Part shown: positions 20,505 through 29,209 of the stretch, in pieces
How the letters are laid out: each line of letters starts with the position of its first letter
Position numbering within the stretch: position 1 is the stretch's first letter
Assembly (NCBI RefSeq): GCF_030062155.1
Contig: NZ_CP118269.1
Location: forward strand, 1,302,001 to 1,366,000
Direction of reading: 5' to 3'
DNA length: 64,000 nucleotides
Source: Pantoea sp. Lij88
Lineage (GTDB): Bacteria; Pseudomonadota; Gammaproteobacteria; Enterobacterales; Enterobacteriaceae
Translations under genes and position numbers: made by a program
Notes under the pieces: generated by a model
The model's input: only the letters and a program-made list of their open reading frames with translations
Databases searched by the model: none
What the model was told of the DNA's origin: nothing

Positions 20505-20535
20505 TTTGTCTGAGGTAAGCTGAGGTTCGTTGCAG

Positions 20536-20575
20536 AAACGGCAGGTCAGGGGAAACCCGGCCTGCCGTTTTTTTT
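20536..20575 (+). terminator. Terminator after gyrA
   Basis: AAACGGCAGG pairs with CCTGCCGTTT, with an extra inner GGG/CCC pairing, and runs into eight T residues. It is a strong intrinsic terminator 30 bases after gyrA. Confidence 0.93.
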
Positions 20576-20604
20576 GTGCCTGCGGACAGGGGCTGGATAA
20601 AAGC

Positions 20605-20738
20605 GGCTGTGAGTCGGGAGCCGCCGAAAGACCCGCTATGCCCGATCGCAAAGGATTCCCGCATCCCTGCGGATCGGCCACGCCATCGCAGGCCAGACGC
20701 TTTGCTTTTAGGGCATTGCAGGTCTTTCTTGTTGGGAT
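20605..20738 (-). repeat. Structured intergenic repeat, copy B1 (degenerate)
   Basis: About 134 bases are repeated in tandem with B2, 189 bases apart. From GGCTGTGAGTCGG through CGCCATC (about 80 bases) the two are identical; the rest is diverged. The outer stem is mostly kept despite sequence changes. One of the two inner hairpins has lost its pairing (CGCAGGCCAGACG replaces CCTGGCGTGGACG). Strand is given as the orientation in which it matches the A copies. Reading frames across it look fortuitous. Confidence 0.8.
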
Positions 20739-20793
20739 TACTGCGTTGCTTTAAGTGGGGCAGGGTCGGGGTGGCTGGGGAACAGGAGTGGGT

Positions 20794-20928
20794 GGCTGTG
20801 AGTCGGGAGCCGCCGAAAGACCCGCTATGCCCGATCGCAAAGGATTCCCGCATCCCTGCGGATCGGCCACGCCATCCCTGGCGTGGACGCTTTGCTCTTC
20901 GGGCTTAGCGGGTCTTTCTTGTTGGGAT
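20794..20928 (-). repeat. Structured intergenic repeat, copy B2 (intact fold)
   Basis: A 20-bp outer stem pairs 20815-20834 with 20899-20918 with one mismatch. The inner stem GCAAAG/CTTTGC pairs 20837-20842 with 20890-20895. The hairpins are CCGCA/TGCGG (20848-20861) and CACGCCA/TGGCGTG (20868-20885), both with a TCCC loop, which reads GGGA on the reverse strand. On the reverse strand the order outer stem, AAAGCGTCC, hairpin, GGCCGA, hairpin, TTTGCG is the same as in A1 and A2. Confidence 0.82.
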
Positions 20929-21092
20929 GGTGGAATTGCTTTGAGTAAATGCAGATGCCGCTTTCACTATCCTAAAAGATTCCCAAACCTTCCGCTAAGC
21001 CTGCGGCTGGCTGGCTTTTTTCGCCCGATAAAGCTAGTGTATGGGCATTAAAAATCGATGATGCGACTAACCTTGCCAACTGCGAGTTACCT

Positions 21093-23945
21093 TTGAAATA
21101 TCCTGTCTCTTTCCGCACTACGCTTCGCATCTCGCGCTATCTTTTCCGCGCGCTGGCGCTGCTAATCTGGACGCTGGGCGCTGTTCTGACGGCGTTTTAC
21201 ATCATCAGCGTGCTGCATAACAAAGAGACGCAGGTCCGGCAGGAGTTCGCCAGTAACTACGGCACCATTCAGTGGTATGTGCGCCATTCGGCGGACATGA
21301 TGCGTGAGCTGAAATATATCACCGAGAACCGCTTAACCAACGCCAGCAGTGGTCTGGATGTGCTGACCGGCATGATGCCGGGCAAAGCCACCCAGCCGCA
21401 GTTTACGCCGCTGTTCTCAGATGGCGACTGCACCTCAATGAGCAATACCTGGCGCAACTCACTCGATTCACTCAGCTACTACATCAATTACTGGAAAAGT
21501 AACTTCGCCTCATCGTATGAACTCAATCGGGTGTTCTTTATCGGTGGCGAGAGTCAGTGTCTGGCCGATTTTACGATTGGCAGCAACAATGCGGATCGGG
21601 ACCGCAGCCTGAAATCGCTGCGTGAGAATGTGCTGCGCTATCGCAATAGCAGCGAAGAAGAGCGCCGTAATCCGATGTACTGGATCAACAGCAGTGCTCA
21701 GCCCGGTGTCGGAACCTTCTACATGGTGGTGCCGGTTTACGTCGCCAATAAGTTACAGGCACTGCTGGGTGTTGAGCAGAATATCCGTCTGGATGAGTTT
21801 ATCCAGCCGGGCAGCCTGCCAATTATCGCCTCTATTACCGATGAAAATTATCGTCCACTGCTGAACTCACGGCGCGGCGGGCTGGGCTTCTCGCTTGATA
21901 ATCTGCCGGATGATAAAACCTGGTTCGGTTATCTGAATGGTTATCGTCAGCTGGTCCTGAAAAAACCATTGCCGCCTTCCGATCTTAACGTGGTGTGGTC
22001 GATACCCACCGACGTAATGGTGGATCAGCTCAAGCTGATGATCATTAATGCGCTGCTGCTGAATATTTTCACTGCGGTGATCCTGTTTACGCTCGCCTGG
22101 GTGTTTGAGCGGCGGATGTTCCTGCCCGCAGAAGAGAATGCGCACCGGCTGGAAGAGCATGAGCAGTTTAACCGTAAGATTGTCGCCTCTGCGCCGGTCG
22201 GGATCTGTATTTTACGCACCAGCGACGGCACCAATATTCTGAGTAACGAGCTGGCGCACAACTATCTGACGTTGCTGACGCAGGAAGATCGCCTGCGGTT
22301 GAATGAGATTATCGGCGGCCAGCAGGTCAACTTCGTCGATGTGCTGACCGGCAGCAATACCAACCTGCAAATCAGTTTTGTGCATTCGCGCTATCGTAAT
22401 GAAAACGTGGCGATCTGCGTGCTGGTCGATGTCTCGGCACGTGTGCGGATGGAGCAGTCTCTGCAGGAGATGGCCCACGCGGCAGAGCAGGCGAGCCAGT
22501 CGAAATCGATGTTCCTTGCCACCGTCAGTCACGAACTGCGCACGCCGCTGTATGGCATTATCGGTAACCTCGATCTGCTGCAGACCAAAGAGCTGCCCAG
22601 CGGTATCGACTCGCTGGTGACGGCGATGAACAACTCCTCCAGCCTGCTGCTGAAGATCATCAGCGATATTCTCGACTTCTCCAAAATCGAGTCCGAGCAG
22701 CTGAAAATTGAGCCGCGTCCGTTCGCCCCACGTGAAATCGTCACGCACATCGTCGGCAACTATCTGTCGCTGGTGGTGAAGAAGCGCCTGACGCTCTACT
22801 GCTTTATCGAACATGACGTTCCGCAGGTGCTGGACGGCGATCCGCTGCGCCTGCAGCAGGTGATCTCTAACCTGCTGAACAACGCGATTAAGTTCACACA
22901 CACCGGCTGCATTATCCTCCACGCCTATGTGGCTGAGGGCTATCTGGCCTTCCGCGTCCGTGATACCGGCGTCGGTATTCCGGCCAAAGAGCTGCCGCGA
23001 CTGTTTGATCCCTTCTTCCAGGTGGGAAATGGCGTGCAGCGTAATTTCCAGGGCACCGGGCTGGGACTGGCGATTTGTGAAAAGCTGATCAATATGATGG
23101 ACGGGGATATTGAGGTCGACTCAGAGCCGGGCATGGGCAGCCAGTTCATTGTGCGAATCCCGATCTACAAAGGACAGAAGCCGTCACTGATGCTGCTGGA
23201 GGATTTACAGGAGACGAAAATCTGGCTGGCAATGCGCAACGACTATCTTGCCGCGTTTATTACCCGTCAGATGGAGCAGCAGGGCATTCAGGTCGCGGAG
23301 TATAACGGCAAGCCAGGGCAAGACGATGTGGTGATGACCGATTACGACGTGGAGATTGATGCACCGTTGCGCGCACTGATCACGTTTGATGGATCGCATG
23401 TGGATATGCCGCGTGAACGTCAGCCGGGGCGCTGGATCCATTCGACCGCCACGCTGCATGAAGTGCCGGCACTGCTGGCGCGCATCTATCGCATCGCGCT
23501 GGGCAACGACGCGGCGGATGCGCTGTTACTGGCGGCACCGGTTGAGGAGAAAGTGCATAACGACGACATCATGGTGCTGATTGTCGATGACCATCCGATT
23601 AACCGTATGCTGCTGTCGGAACAGCTCGGCACGCTGGGCTATCAGGTGAAAACCGCGCAGGATGGTGTTGATGCGCTGAATGTCCTGAGCCGCAATGAGA
23701 TCGATATCGTACTGACCGACGTGAACATGCCGAACATGGATGGCTATCGCCTGACGCAGCGTTTACGTCAGCTGGGCCATCTCTTCCCGGTGGTGGGCGT
23801 GACGGCGAATGCGCTGGCGGAAGAGAAACAGCGTTGTATGGATGCGGGAATGGATAACTGTCTGTCGAAACCGGTGACGCTGGATGTACTGAAAGTGACG
23901 CTGGCAATCTATGCAGATCGGGTGCGTAAAACGCGGACAGGATAA
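21093..23945 (+). CDS. rcsC: Rcs phosphorelay hybrid sensor kinase RcsC
   Basis: RcsC is the inner-membrane hybrid histidine kinase of the Rcs envelope-stress pathway. It phosphorylates itself and passes phosphate via its receiver domain to RcsD, then RcsB. The product has 950 residues (E. coli 949). It has two membrane helices (about 20-42 and 310-335) around a periplasmic domain. The kinase H-box SHELRTPLYG has His480, followed by N and G boxes (NNAIKF, DTGVGI, GTGLGLAI). The receiver Asp876 is in LTDVNMPNMDG. It starts at TTG 21093 with only a weak ribosome site, but the N-terminus MKYPVSFRTTLR matches the family. It converges with rcsB, as in E. coli. Confidence 0.97.
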   Translation: MKYPVSFRTTLRISRYLFRALALLIWTLGAVLTAFYIISVLHNKETQVRQEFASNYGTIQWYVRHSADMMRELKYITENRLTNASSGLDVLTGMMPGKATQPQFTPLFSDGDCTSMSNTWRNSLDSLSYYINYWKSNFASSYELNRVFFIGGESQCLADFTIGSNNADRDRSLKSLRENVLRYRNSSEEERRNPMYWINSSAQPGVGTFYMVVPVYVANKLQALLGVEQNIRLDEFIQPGSLPIIASITDENYRPLLNSRRGGLGFSLDNLPDDKTWFGYLNGYRQLVLKKPLPPSDLNVVWSIPTDVMVDQLKLMIINALLLNIFTAVILFTLAWVFERRMFLPAEENAHRLEEHEQFNRKIVASAPVGICILRTSDGTNILSNELAHNYLTLLTQEDRLRLNEIIGGQQVNFVDVLTGSNTNLQISFVHSRYRNENVAICVLVDVSARVRMEQSLQEMAHAAEQASQSKSMFLATVSHELRTPLYGIIGNLDLLQTKELPSGIDSLVTAMNNSSSLLLKIISDILDFSKIESEQLKIEPRPFAPREIVTHIVGNYLSLVVKKRLTLYCFIEHDVPQVLDGDPLRLQQVISNLLNNAIKFTHTGCIILHAYVAEGYLAFRVRDTGVGIPAKELPRLFDPFFQVGNGVQRNFQGTGLGLAICEKLINMMDGDIEVDSEPGMGSQFIVRIPIYKGQKPSLMLLEDLQETKIWLAMRNDYLAAFITRQMEQQGIQVAEYNGKPGQDDVVMTDYDVEIDAPLRALITFDGSHVDMPRERQPGRWIHSTATLHEVPALLARIYRIALGNDAADALLLAAPVEEKVHNDDIMVLIVDDHPINRMLLSEQLGTLGYQVKTAQDGVDALNVLSRNEIDIVLTDVNMPNMDGYRLTQRLRQLGHLFPVVGVTANALAEEKQRCMDAGMDNCLSKPVTLDVLKVTLAIYADRVRKTRTG

Positions 23946-23956
23946 GGCAGAGGAGA

Positions 23957-23980
23957 GGCGGTGCAGGGTGCACCGCCTTT
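23957..23980. terminator. Terminator between convergent rcsC and rcsB
   Basis: A perfect 9-bp stem GGCGGTGCA / TGCACCGCC with loop GGG lies 11 bases after rcsC and 7 bases past the rcsB stop. The T tract is short (TTT), so strength is uncertain. Confidence 0.75.
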
Positions 23981-23987
23981 AAGTCAC

Positions 23988-24638
23988 TTAGTCTCTTTCG
24001 ACCTGACTCTGGCTGACAGAGGAGAGGTAGTTCAGCAGCGCGATATCGTTATCCACGCCCAGTTTCATCATCGCTGATTTCTTCTGGCTACTGATGGTTT
24101 TGATACTGCGGTTCAGTTTCTTGGCGATTTCGGTGACCAGGAAACCTTCTGCGAACAGACGCAGCACTTCGCTCTCTTTCGGTGACAGGCGCTTGTCGCC
24201 ATAACCACCCGCGCTGATCTTCTCCAGCAGCTTCGCAACGCTTTCCGGCGTATATTTCTTGCCTTTCTGCAGTGCAGCCAGTGCTTTTGGCAGATCGGTA
24301 GGCGCGCCCTGTTTCAGGACGATCCCTTCGATATCGAGATCAAGCACCGAACTCAGAATCGCCGGGTTATTGTTCATGGTCAGAACAATAATCGAAAGAT
24401 CCGGATAGTGGCGTTTAATATATTTAATCAGCGTAATACCATCGCCATACTTCTCACCTGGCATAGAGAGGTCGGTGATCAGGACGTTGGCGTCAAGCTT
24501 GGACAGATTGTTGATCAGTGCTGTTGAGTCTTCGAACTCACCTACAACGTTGACCCATTCAATTTGCTCCAGAGACTTTCGGATACCGAAAAGGACAATT
24601 GGATGGTCATCGGCAATAATTACGTTTAAGTTATTCAT
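23988..24638 (-). CDS. rcsB: Rcs response regulator RcsB
   Basis: RcsB is the DNA-binding end point of the Rcs relay. It acts alone or with RcsA, BglJ, GadE and similar partners on capsule, motility and biofilm genes. I use the ATG at 24638, giving 216 residues, the family length. The 27 residues upstream in the open frame belong to rcsD-coding DNA. The receiver phosphorylation site is Asp56 in LITDLSMPG, and the C-terminal LuxR-type helix-turn-helix is LSPKESEVLRLFAEGFLVTE onward. It is one base away from the rcsD stop. Confidence 0.98.
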   Translation of the reverse strand: MNNLNVIIADDHPIVLFGIRKSLEQIEWVNVVGEFEDSTALINNLSKLDANVLITDLSMPGEKYGDGITLIKYIKRHYPDLSIIVLTMNNNPAILSSVLDLDIEGIVLKQGAPTDLPKALAALQKGKKYTPESVAKLLEKISAGGYGDKRLSPKESEVLRLFAEGFLVTEIAKKLNRSIKTISSQKKSAMMKLGVDNDIALLNYLSSVSQSQVERD

Positions 24639-24639
24639 C

Positions 24640-27297
24640 TTATTGGTTACCTTGCTGCAGCAGTTGATTGACGTAAGCGTCAATATCACTGGTGGTATTT
24701 GTAATGTTTGAATCGTCACACGCTTTAATGTGGTGTTCTAACTCTTCACAAAGCTGTTTGCCGGGAGTCAGATTGAGCATGGCAAACACGCCCTTTAGGC
24801 GATGCGCTGTCTGAGCAAGCGAGGCGTAGTCCTTTTCCGCCGACTCAGTATACAGTCTCTTCACATCAACCGGTACTGTCTCCGTAAACAGCTGGAAATA
24901 GCCGCCGCTCATCAATGGCGTGGCCGCGTCGTCTTCCATGTCGTTATCCATCACATCATGCGACAGTTGTTTCTCAATCAGGGCCAGCAATGCATCGAGC
25001 ATCGCATTACTGAGATTGAAATTGACCCGATACTGCTGGTCGTTCAGTGCATGATGACCCAGTTCATCTTCCGCCAGCAGCAGTGCCCAGCCGCTAAGCT
25101 TCGATGGATCGTCGGTCACCATGACATCGTGATCCTGTCCGGAGATACGCTCATCAGGCGTCAGACAACGCGCTCCCCAGTTCTCCAGATGGCGGCAGAC
25201 GATTTTATGCACGTCCTCCACGGTGATCTCCACCAGCGCGGTCACACCATCCAGAATTTTTTCCTCTTCTTCTTCGCGCTTCTCTTCCAGCACCAGCGGC
25301 AGCTGCATGTTGTAGCGCGTACCGATATCGGCTTTTGCCACGATATCGAGACTGCCACCCATCTGCTTGCAGAGCTGCTTACACAGGAAGAACGCCATAC
25401 CGGAAGCCTGTCCATAGCGATCCTGACTGGTATCGCCCAGGAACGGGAAGTCCACATTCGCCAGTTCATCCACCGTCAAACCGGCACCGGTATCCACCAG
25501 TTCGATGATCACTCTATCGGCCTGCTTTTCGGCAGCCTTAACTTCCAGGGTGATTTTGCCCCAGCGGGTCGTGGTCAGGGCGTAGTGCATCAGCGTGGTC
25601 AGCACTTTACGCAGAGCGCGACGGTCGCCAAAGCGTGTCTCGTCATTCGCCAGATGATTATTCACCACCAGCGACAGCCCTTTGCGGCGCATCAGCGGCA
25701 GACTTTCCAGCGCGATTTCATCCAGCAGTTCCTGCAGGTTAAAGACCGTCGCATCGGGTGACCAGTCATGCGCTTCAAGGCGGTTCAGCAGCACGATATC
25801 ATCCACCAGTCGGGCCAGGCCCTGACTCTCATCGAGCAGGTCCAGCACGGTTTCATCGGCATCACGCTGGCTGAGCTGCACCAGCTGCGTCACCATTTTC
25901 TCCAGGGGCTGATTCAGCGCATGGCCCAGATTATGCAGCAGTTGCTGGCGCATCTGATGGTTGCGATCCAGCACCTGTTGCGCTTTCTGCAGTTTTTTAT
26001 TCACCAGCAGCTCGCGATCCTGGTCACGCATCATAAACAGCTGGGTATGCGGTGACAGCACGCTGCGGGCGTGGCGAATCTCATACACTTCGTTATTGAT
26101 GGTGGCCTGCAGCACGCCCTGATGCTGGTCGGACATATTAATGATCTTCTGCAGATTGAGGTGAGGCAAAAGATGTTCAGCAATCTTATTGCTCAGCAGG
26201 GTGCGGTTGCTGGCAAAGTCATACACCAGCAGGCCGACCGGCAGGCTGGCGACAATCTCTTCATTCAGAACCCGAAGGGAGTCGAGTTCAGCGCTCTGAT
26301 TCTCGCTGGGACGCAGTGACTGCTGGCGCAGCAGCACGATACCCGCCAGCGACAGCAGGAACAGCAGCAGGTTGATCAGCAGCGGCCAGAGCAAGTTGTG
26401 CAGGGTATCGATAATCAGGCGGGTAATCGGCACCTGATAGACCAGCTGCAGCGAGGTACTGGGCAGGGTGGCCGCAATCTCAATATTGGGATTAACCAGT
26501 GAAACACGGGTGTTTTCCACTTCCTGCTGTTCACTGCTGCTGGCCGGCATCGAGCTATCCTGTCGCAGCTGGAAGTTTTCCAGCGGCATGTTCTGCGGAA
26601 CGAGATCGTTAACCGGCAGATCAAAGGCGACGACCGTGGCCAGATGGCCTGGCTGGTTAAAGGTGGTGCGCAGCGTGAAATAGTGATCGTTCTGGAAGGC
26701 GAGGTGGCGCAGCGGCGAGAAACTCTCGCGCTCATCCAGCGCATTGGCCTGCTGCAGCATCTCAGCGCGACGGCCATCCACCATGGAACTGATGGCGCTC
26801 TCTTTGTAGCGTGTCGCCATATCTTTCAGCGGCAGGGTCGAGATCATGATCAGGCTGTTGTCCTGACCATTTAAAAAGTACATCGACCAGGTCGGATTTT
26901 CCGCGCCCCACAGCGTGTCGAGATAGTTCGACATCCGCATGGTCATGTCCAGCGTGCTGCTGTCATGGGAGCCGAAAATCAGCGCTTCGGTTTTACGGCG
27001 GGTTTTTTCCAGATAATAGACGTCAGGACGCAACCGCGTTTCCTGCAGGTTACTGCCAGGCGTCGCACCGGCGGCACTGGTCGAAAGGTTTTCATAGATT
27101 TGCCAGGTGGCAAAGCGATAGGCGTCGATGCGCTTCTGCACGTCGCGCGCCAGATCGTCCATGGCATAGCGTTTCCCGGTCAGCCAGGCGTTGACCGAGT
27201 TATGCACCATAAAGCCCAGCGCCAGCAGGAGCACCAGATTGAAAACCACAAAAAAGCGGGTGACATTGCCGGAGGTCAGTGGAAACTTATACAACAT
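24640..27297 (-). CDS. rcsD: Rcs phosphotransfer protein RcsD
   Basis: RcsD (YojN) is the inner-membrane intermediate that carries phosphate from RcsC to RcsB. The product has 885 residues from the ATG at 27297 (E. coli 890). It has two membrane segments (about residues 15-35 and 300-325) flanking a periplasmic domain, a degenerate kinase-like part without the catalytic histidine, and a C-terminal HPt domain. The active histidine is in TAHRLKG, 53 residues before the end (about His832). An in-frame GTG at 27339 would add 14 residues and overlap the MFS gene; neither start has a clear ribosome site. Upstream order differs from E. coli, where micF-ompC follows. Confidence 0.95.
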   Translation of the reverse strand: MLYKFPLTSGNVTRFFVVFNLVLLLALGFMVHNSVNAWLTGKRYAMDDLARDVQKRIDAYRFATWQIYENLSTSAAGATPGSNLQETRLRPDVYYLEKTRRKTEALIFGSHDSSTLDMTMRMSNYLDTLWGAENPTWSMYFLNGQDNSLIMISTLPLKDMATRYKESAISSMVDGRRAEMLQQANALDERESFSPLRHLAFQNDHYFTLRTTFNQPGHLATVVAFDLPVNDLVPQNMPLENFQLRQDSSMPASSSEQQEVENTRVSLVNPNIEIAATLPSTSLQLVYQVPITRLIIDTLHNLLWPLLINLLLFLLSLAGIVLLRQQSLRPSENQSAELDSLRVLNEEIVASLPVGLLVYDFASNRTLLSNKIAEHLLPHLNLQKIINMSDQHQGVLQATINNEVYEIRHARSVLSPHTQLFMMRDQDRELLVNKKLQKAQQVLDRNHQMRQQLLHNLGHALNQPLEKMVTQLVQLSQRDADETVLDLLDESQGLARLVDDIVLLNRLEAHDWSPDATVFNLQELLDEIALESLPLMRRKGLSLVVNNHLANDETRFGDRRALRKVLTTLMHYALTTTRWGKITLEVKAAEKQADRVIIELVDTGAGLTVDELANVDFPFLGDTSQDRYGQASGMAFFLCKQLCKQMGGSLDIVAKADIGTRYNMQLPLVLEEKREEEEEKILDGVTALVEITVEDVHKIVCRHLENWGARCLTPDERISGQDHDVMVTDDPSKLSGWALLLAEDELGHHALNDQQYRVNFNLSNAMLDALLALIEKQLSHDVMDNDMEDDAATPLMSGGYFQLFTETVPVDVKRLYTESAEKDYASLAQTAHRLKGVFAMLNLTPGKQLCEELEHHIKACDDSNITNTTSDIDAYVNQLLQQGNQ

Positions 27298-27316
27298 AGC
27301 GTGTCGGGTACCTGAA

Positions 27317-28471
27317 TTATCGCGCAACTTTTCGCGCACTGGCGGCTACCGCTAACAGCAACAGGGCGATGACTATAAATGCGCCGCTGAGGCTGATCCA
27401 TTGCGAAATGAATCCGATTAAAGCCGGACCTGAGAGAATACCCGCATATCCCAGCGTTGTCATGGCAGAAATCGCCAGGTTCGCAGGCATATCCTGTTGA
27501 TTCCCGGCAGCATTGAACAACATCGGCACCGTGTTGGATAAACCAAAGCCGACCAGCAGGAAAGCGAGCAGGGCGATCTCCGGCCACGGCAGCCAGACGG
27601 CCAGACTCATGCCCGCTGCGGCGGTCAGCGCGCCGGTCAGCATTACCGGGTAGCGACCAAAACGCTGGATGATCTTATCGCCGCTGAAACGGCCCAGCGT
27701 CATCGCCACGGAGAAGACCGCATAGCCGAGTCCGGCCGAGGCGGGTGTCATTTCCGGATTCTGCAACAGCAGCAGCGCGCCCCAGTCCAGAACCGCCCCT
27801 TCCGCCAGAAACAGGATAAAGCAGAGCAGGCCCAGGAAGGCCACCCAGCCACGTGGGATCACCAGCCAGGGCTGATCGGGCTGGTGCAGACGTTCGTTCA
27901 TTAACACCGGAAGTCGCCACAGCAGCAGTAACAACATCACTGCCATCACGACCAGCGTGGCGGTCAGCGGGGTGAAAGACTGGCTCAGCAACAGACTGAC
28001 CGTGCCCGCGCCCAGAATCCCGCCAAGACTGAAGAATCCATGGAAGCCCGACATCATCGGCTTATCCGCCGCCTGCTCAACCTGAACCGCCTGATAATTC
28101 ATTGCCACATCCAGCATGCCCAGCCCGGCACCAAAAAGCATCAGCGCAGCCGCCATCACCAGATGAGAGTCAGCCGTCGCCAGCAGCGGCATCATAATCA
28201 GCACTAACAGGGTAGAGAAGCACATCACCCGGCGGCAGCCAAACTTCGCCACCAGTGTGCCGGTCACCGGCATCGCGGCTAACGAACCGACCCCCAGACA
28301 GAGCAGTAACGCGCCCAGTGAGGCCCCGCTGAGCTGCAGACGATCGCGGGCAAAGGGGACCAGCGGCGCCCAGGCCGACATCCCTAACCCATTGATTAAG
28401 AAGATGGTGCGCGTGCCCCAGTTCAGGCGGCTCTGATGTTTATGTTGTTGTGCAGCGTCCAGTGCAGTCAT
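27317..28471 (-). CDS. MFS transporter, YbjJ-like
   Basis: The 384-residue protein has about twelve hydrophobic helices and the major facilitator signature pieces GTLVAKFGCRRVM after helix 2 and GDKIIQRFGRYPVML after helix 8. It resembles the YbjJ/FucP-like branch of uncertain substrate (similar phrases GMLDVAMNYQAVQVE and MMSGFHGFFSLGGI). It starts at an ATG near 28471, and its stop lies 19 bases before the rcsD start, so it may be cotranscribed with rcsD-rcsB. E. coli has no such gene between rcsD and ompC. The substrate cannot be inferred. Confidence 0.85.
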   Translation of the reverse strand: MTALDAAQQHKHQSRLNWGTRTIFLINGLGMSAWAPLVPFARDRLQLSGASLGALLLCLGVGSLAAMPVTGTLVAKFGCRRVMCFSTLLVLIMMPLLATADSHLVMAAALMLFGAGLGMLDVAMNYQAVQVEQAADKPMMSGFHGFFSLGGILGAGTVSLLLSQSFTPLTATLVVMAVMLLLLLWRLPVLMNERLHQPDQPWLVIPRGWVAFLGLLCFILFLAEGAVLDWGALLLLQNPEMTPASAGLGYAVFSVAMTLGRFSGDKIIQRFGRYPVMLTGALTAAAGMSLAVWLPWPEIALLAFLLVGFGLSNTVPMLFNAAGNQQDMPANLAISAMTTLGYAGILSGPALIGFISQWISLSGAFIVIALLLLAVAASARKVAR

Positions 28472-29209
28472 AGGTCAGATTCATCAATGGTAAAGCGGAA
28501 AAGTGTAGCACTGGCCGCGAGTCAGTGGCCGTTTCGCCTCTTATCCGAAGGGGTGCAGCAACATCGTATAAATGACAAAACCGGGAGTTTACCGACTTTT
28601 GTTGCGCCGCGAATTTTTTCCAGAACTTTCCTGGTATGACCACCCACCGCCCGAGGTGACTTAACTCAAATTTCAGTTTCTCTTTTCAACGGCTTGCGGC
28701 TGGAAAAAGCGGATCAGGACCACGCATAAATGATGGCTGAATCGCATAATTAACAAATTTTTTTTGCAGCCCTCATGTTTATGAAACGGTGGTTTTTTAA
28801 CCTTTTCGCATCATTTATGGAAACAGTCAGTAATAAATTGACATGAAAAAACAAAGGCAAAGCGCATTTTCTGAAAACCTTATCTCAGGCAGTGCTTAAG
28901 TAATAAAGATTAAAACATAATAAATTCTGCATATTGAAATTGATTTCTGAGACCGTTACGCTAAAAATTAAGCTGTCAGAACCGTTACAGTTTGCTTGAG
29001 TCTGTACAACTAAAACTAACAATAATACCGTCATCCACCGCTTCCTTTGGGTTTGTGACGCGGCTTTGCTTTGCCGTATCTGCATACACCAGGTTAAGAC
29101 ACTTTCTGAACTTCAGAAGGTGAAACTATGAGTGAAGACTGTAAGCATAAAATAATTTTATGTTTATGGATTCAGTATATTAGCTAATCTGGTGGAACAG
29201 AGGTTACAA
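28472..29209. promoter_or_regulatory. Long AT-rich regulatory region upstream of the giant adhesin gene
   Basis: About 740 bases, clearly more AT-rich than the genes beside it, separate the MFS gene from the adhesin gene. It contains T runs near 28760, the sequence TTGACATG near 28840, and two copies of ACCGTTAC at 28952-28959 and 28981-28988, 29 bases apart. The 3' end carries a 19-codon ORF with a good ribosome site (listed separately). No firm -35/-10 pair can be chosen. The AT content suits silencing by H-NS-type proteins, but this is inference. Confidence 0.55.
29128..29187 (+). CDS. Possible 19-residue leader peptide upstream of the adhesin
   Basis: ATG 29128 is preceded by AGAAGG with a 7-base gap. 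The frame reads MSEDCKHKIILCLWIQYIS then TAA at 29185. It ends 22 bases before the adhesin start. It contains two Cys and a Trp and has no similarity I recognise. Such placement could fit a translated leader that tunes the downstream gene, or it may be fortuitous in AT-rich DNA. Confidence 0.3.
   Translation: MSEDCKHKIILCLWIQYIS

Noticed and set aside
20224..20908. Reading frames across the B1/B2 repeats
   Set aside because: They run through the repeats in several frames on both strands and duplicate the same peptide. This is what a repeated non-coding unit gives.
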